DNA of 64,000 nt from Diphasiastrum complanatum (taxonomy: Eukaryota; Streptophyta; Lycopodiopsida; Lycopodiales; Lycopodiaceae): contig CM055112.1 in the NCBI GenBank assembly GCA_029204225.1, forward strand, positions 21,642,578 to 21,706,577. The letters are read 5' to 3'. The notes under the pieces were generated by a model. The model was not told where the DNA came from and did no database searches. It worked only from the letters and a program-made list of their open reading frames with translations. A program made the translations under genes and the position numbers. Positions 60,493 to 64,000 of this stretch are shown piece after piece (position 1 is the first letter of the stretch; each line of letters opens with the position of its first letter).

Positions 60493-60895
60493 TTTGTTGG
60501 ATATAGTGAGGTGAGTAAAGCCTACAATGTTTACATTCCAACTACTAACAAAGTGATTGTTGGTAGAGATGTCATTTTTTATGAGGGGAACATTCCAAAA
60601 GTATCTTCAAGTATTATTGATGGTGATGTGGATGGATCTAACATTCTTGATGTTGATGTAAATGATCCTACTTTAGATGGTGATGATAAAGGACCTGATT
60701 GGATTTCTCCAGATTCACTGTAAAGTCAAAAGCCAAGGAGAACATCAACGAAAAGACAAATGCCTTCAAGGCTCACTTATGATGAGAAAGGTTAGCAAGT
60801 AGTTGCTAGAGATTACTTTGCTTTCCTAGCCTCTTTTGATGAACCTACATGTGTAGATGAAGCAAGGAACAAAGAGGGGTGGATCCAAACTTTTA
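60493..60895 (+). pseudogene. Copia C-family integrase C-terminus fragment
   Basis: Reads VGYSEVSKAYNVYIPTTNK, VIVGRDVIFYEGNIPKVSS, then SQKPRRTS and RLTYDEKG followed by TAG (60793-60795), then SFDEPTCVDEARN to GWIQ. This is the same segment as 27950-28325 in the palindrome. The TAG occurs at the same place as in the left arm. Truncated at both ends. Confidence 0.82.
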
Positions 60896-61512
60896 AACAA
60901 GGATGCATATATACTATTTGACAATAATGTTATCAAATGAGTTAATTCTAAAGAAATGAAAGCACTCGGAGGATTAGTATGGCATCCTCACAGGAAAATA
61001 CATCTACGATCATCTAGGTATGACTTCACGCAACAAAACTCAAGTTGTGCATAAACGAATTACGTTTCTATTCATATTAAGGGGAGGATGCTATTGTTCT
61101 GAAAGCATAATCATTTCTCTACAACTAGTAAAGACTTTGTATGCTTATCATCTACCGGTCCACAACCAGTTTAATACTCCGATAATGAAGATTAATAAGT
61201 TGTCCATTGACAAGATTTTCATTAAATGATCTTAGACATCATGGATATGTGTAAGATACATGGTTCTTACTAAAGGATTAGAATGGCCTGGATCTGCCCT
61301 GATACCTTTTTAAAACCACGAAGACCTCATCAATAATATATAACCTATCCATAATAATGTCCTAAGTACCATAGGTTGAAAGTGTAATTATGATAAACGA
61401 AACTTTACTTGGAAATCATGGATATGCTCAGGAGTATGGACAACAGTGCGTGACTGGTTTCTCAAAAGAGCAGTCACATGGGTTAGAATGGCATGGATTT
61501 TTTCTAACACCA
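60896..61512. other. No gene recognised
   Basis: AT-rich; a 69-codon ORF at 61020 has no recognisable content. Confidence 0.45.
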
Positions 61513-62769
61513 GCACACGTGTCATATCTGATACCTAGTTGAAATATTTATGGTTAAAAGCTATTCTTACTTTTGCTCAAAACAACATAAACTGATATGG
61601 ACCAATGCCCATAAACCATTAGAGGAGTTCCAAAATTAAAAAAAGACCTTTTGTAAAGATACTTTTATTTTTTTTCTCTAGTTTCGACCTCCAGCTGGCT
61701 TAATGAAAATGCTCAAATTTGAAATCTACGTAACATAGCTCAAATAAATTAAAAAATAAAATATATTACACCAAACTTTGAAAGTTGCAATGAAATTTGT
61801 TAACTAGACTAATTATAGTTATAGAAATATAGTATGCACAGTTGCTAAAAATATAGTATGCACAGTAACTGTGACTACTATGGCATTCGCATGAGATTAA
61901 GTGTGATACGAAAAATTGAAGTTAGTATCATATCATAGAGATTTTTGGCGCCGAAGCTTTGAAATAGCAATGGCAAGGAGACCAAGATCTACAATCGAGT
62001 CTATGATTCTTTACAATGAGAAAGATGACACTGATAACTGGAAGCCAACAAAATATACGAAGAATTCATGGGTGTTGTAGCATCAATCATCAAAGGGCAA
62101 TTTTCGACAGAAGAAAAGGGAAAAGATGACATACAAATCTTATTGGAAAGCAAAGATTTTGGAGTTTAAGACAACTCCCAGAGGTCACTATATGTCAGAA
62201 GTTTTAGTACAACATGTGTATATGCATTTAGAAATAAAAGTACAAGACATCAATCCTCATGATCATCGAAAATGTAACTGTAAGTATATCAAAATGTATG
62301 CACTATATTGTAATCATAGGTGTTTTTGATTGATGCTCTCTAGATTACGATTTAAATATTTCAACGTTTTTCTTCTTTCAGATTTATATCCATCAAACAT
62401 AAGTGAATGGGAGCAGCACAATCACTTGCAGGAATATTGGATGTGATTTCCTTTGATGTTGGAAAACTGCAATACAGAGAAAGAAGTTCAAAGGAACTTG
62501 CAAATAGTGGTATATAATTTTATGAAGCTTCATATATACCACAAACGGATGGAGGTTTTGGCAAGCTTGAAATAATTCCATTGCCAAGTTTTCAGAGTGA
62601 TAAGTGGCCTATTTCTGACAGTATTGTTTCTGAATCATTCAGATGCAAGCTACTCTTGGATGTTAGAAATGCCATGAAGAAAAGTACGAAATTTGTTTGC
62701 AAGGATTTATCATATGAGACTTTGTCAGATCTCATGGATCAATGCTGGGATAGTAAAACAAATAAACCA
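61513..62769 (+). repeat. Tandem unit of about 1257 bp, copy 1
   Basis: Starts near CCAGCACACGTG and repeats from about 62770 (CCAGCACATGTG). It holds a non-coding AT-rich part, a TTTTTGG(C/T)GCC block and the broken gene at 61970. Confidence 0.75.
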
Positions 62770-62784
62770 GCACATGTGATCTGA
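61970..62784 (+). pseudogene. Unknown broken gene, copy 1
   Basis: From the ATG at 61970 one frame reads MARRPRSTIESMILYNEKDD and continues to 62329 with a single TAG at 62078-62080. It includes YKSYWKAKILEFKT, GHYMSEVLVQHVYMH and DHRKCNCKYIKMYALY. A possible intron 62310-62728 (GT...AG) would join in frame to LMDQCWDSKTNKPAHVI ending at 62784. A second open block (about 62530-62784) lies partly inside that intron, so exon structure is uncertain. I do not recognise the family. Confidence 0.4.
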
Positions 62785-63660
62785 TAGCCAGTTAGAATAT
62801 TTATGGTTAAAAACTAATATTGACCAATGCCCATAAACCATTAGAGCAGTTCCAAAATAAAAACCTTTTGTAAAGATAATTTTTTTTTTCTAGTTTCGAC
62901 CTCCAGTTGGCCCAATGAAAAATGCTCAAATTTGAAATCCACGTAACGTGGCTCAAATAAACTAAAAAATAAAAATATAGTACAACAAACTTTGAAACTG
63001 CATCGGGCAGCATGGACGTATCCCATTGGTTCCCTCTTTCTACTCGACACATGCTACACGTGCTAATCTGCCCGATGTCAATACCTCAAGTTAAATTTAT
63101 TTAACTATGTTGTTTGTTAGCTAGGCTAGTTACAATTATAGAAATATACTATGCACAGTTGCTAGAAATACAGTATGCACAGTAACTGTGACTACTATGG
63201 CATTCTCATGAGATTAAATGTGATACAAAAAATTGAATTTAGTATCATATCAGAGAGATTTTTGGTGCCTAGGCTTTGAAAATAGCAATGGCAAGGAGAC
63301 CAAGATCTACAATTGAGTTTATGATTTTTTACAATGAGAAAGATGACACTGATAACTGGAAGCCAACAAAATATACGAAGAATTCATGGGTGTTGTTGCA
63401 TCCATCATCAAAGGGCAATTTTTGACATAAGAAAAGGATAAAGATAACATACAAATCTTATTGGAAAGTTGGCATTTAAGACAACTCTCAGAGGTCACTC
63501 TATATAAGAAGTTTTAGTACAACATGTTTATATGCATTCAGAAATAAAAGTACAAGATATCAATCCTCATGATCATAAAAAATGTAACTGTAAGTATATC
63601 AAAACGTATGCACTCTACTATCTCATGGATCAAGGCTGGGATAGTAAAACAAATAATGAT
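62770..63660 (+). repeat. Tandem unit, copy 2 (with deletion and insertion)
   Basis: Diverged copy of 61513 onward. It lacks the 419-base stretch equivalent to 62310-62728 and has an extra piece of about 110 bases (about 63000-63115) containing a small foldback. Confidence 0.75.
63001..63077. mobile_element. 77-bp foldback with 10-bp inverted ends
   Basis: CATCGGGCAG at 63001-63010 and CTGCCCGATG at 63068-63077 are perfect inverted ends of a segment absent from copy 1. This is MITE-like in form, but the inserted stretch runs on past the second repeat, so its exact borders are unclear. Confidence 0.4.
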
Positions 63661-63750
63661 ATAGAATGTAGGATAAAAAGGTCGACAATGATCTTTAGTT
63701 TTCATATCGGAAAACAAATGCTCAGTCTCACATTTAGCAACCAAATTTGA
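63288..63750 (+). pseudogene. Unknown broken gene, copy 2
   Basis: Same start as copy 1 (MARRPRSTIE). It has Leu-His where copy 1 has TAG-His, but a TGA at 63423-63425, then a frameshift. The later part reads HSEIKVQDINPHDHKKCNCK and YALYYLMDQGWDSKTNN without the 419-base block of copy 1. It runs open to 63750. Confidence 0.4.
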
Positions 63751-64000
63751 CTAAGATCTTGTTGATCCATCAAGTATGTTTTGGATTTGACTTTTTCATC
63801 AAAGGTGCCTCGAAGCATAGTTAGAGAATAACATGGCATAGCTTAGATAGGAAATGTAAAACATGTGAAAGTCAAATTGCAAAAATAAATAAAAGTATTT
63901 TAACTTAGACTCTTAAGTTTAGAAATGAGCCAATATTTTTATGCCATCTGATTGGACCCAACTAGTTCTCCAACTTCATTTGTGTAATACAAGAGCTGTG
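63751..64000. other. No gene recognised
   Basis: AT-rich end of the window; nothing identified. Confidence 0.4.

Overview
The window looks like nuclear DNA of a land plant. It has germin-like proteins, an XRI1-type gene with GT-AG introns, Copia retrotransposons primed by initiator-Met-tRNA sites, TGGCGCC (Gypsy-type) primer sites and long TC/GA microsatellites. Very high repeat content and the style of the relic elements would suit a large-genome seed-free plant (fern, lycophyte or bryophyte), but I cannot name a species. Only three loci look like functional host genes: two near-identical germin-like genes (709-1374 minus, 5404-6069 plus) and a six-exon XRI1-like gene (52774-54710 minus). 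Nearly everything else is mobile DNA, nested and broken.

Layout. 1-6620: an inverted duplication whose arms each carry one germin-like gene, 5' ends facing each other; the left arm holds a decayed ORF insert. 7867-8240: a diverged 18S rRNA fragment. 8440-11260: a Copia 5' LTR, leader and gag joined to an inverted integrase fragment of another Copia. 11265-22238: one Copia family as a tandem LTR-internal-LTR-internal-LTR structure with a 5118-base period. 23543-38993: a giant inverted repeat with arms of about 6.5 kb and a 2.5-kb loop. Each arm stacks a gag-only LTR element, a truncated Copia, a DUF7869-like ORF and an LTR; the loop is a Gypsy-type leader plus tandem repeats. 38976-45045: two direct copies of a 2-kb unit carrying 31-bp and about 52-bp satellite arrays. 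45046-50344: minus-strand Copia relics, including pol pieces in the right order but separated by LTR fragments. 51000-55560: low-repeat island with the XRI1-like gene. 55560-64000: mostly non-coding relics, a (TC)n tract of 135 bases, a Copia fragment, and a tandemly duplicated unknown broken gene.

How the parts relate. Germin-like proteins are secreted metal-binding cupins of the cell wall; the XRI1-like protein belongs to a nuclear family tied to meiosis and DNA repair. The mobile elements are largely defective: the tandem Copia has a gag deletion, a stop in protease and a frameshift before reverse transcriptase, so any mobility would have needed proteins in trans. The main stories are structural: the large palindrome, the three-LTR tandem, and the inverted germin duplication with one degraded TATA box.
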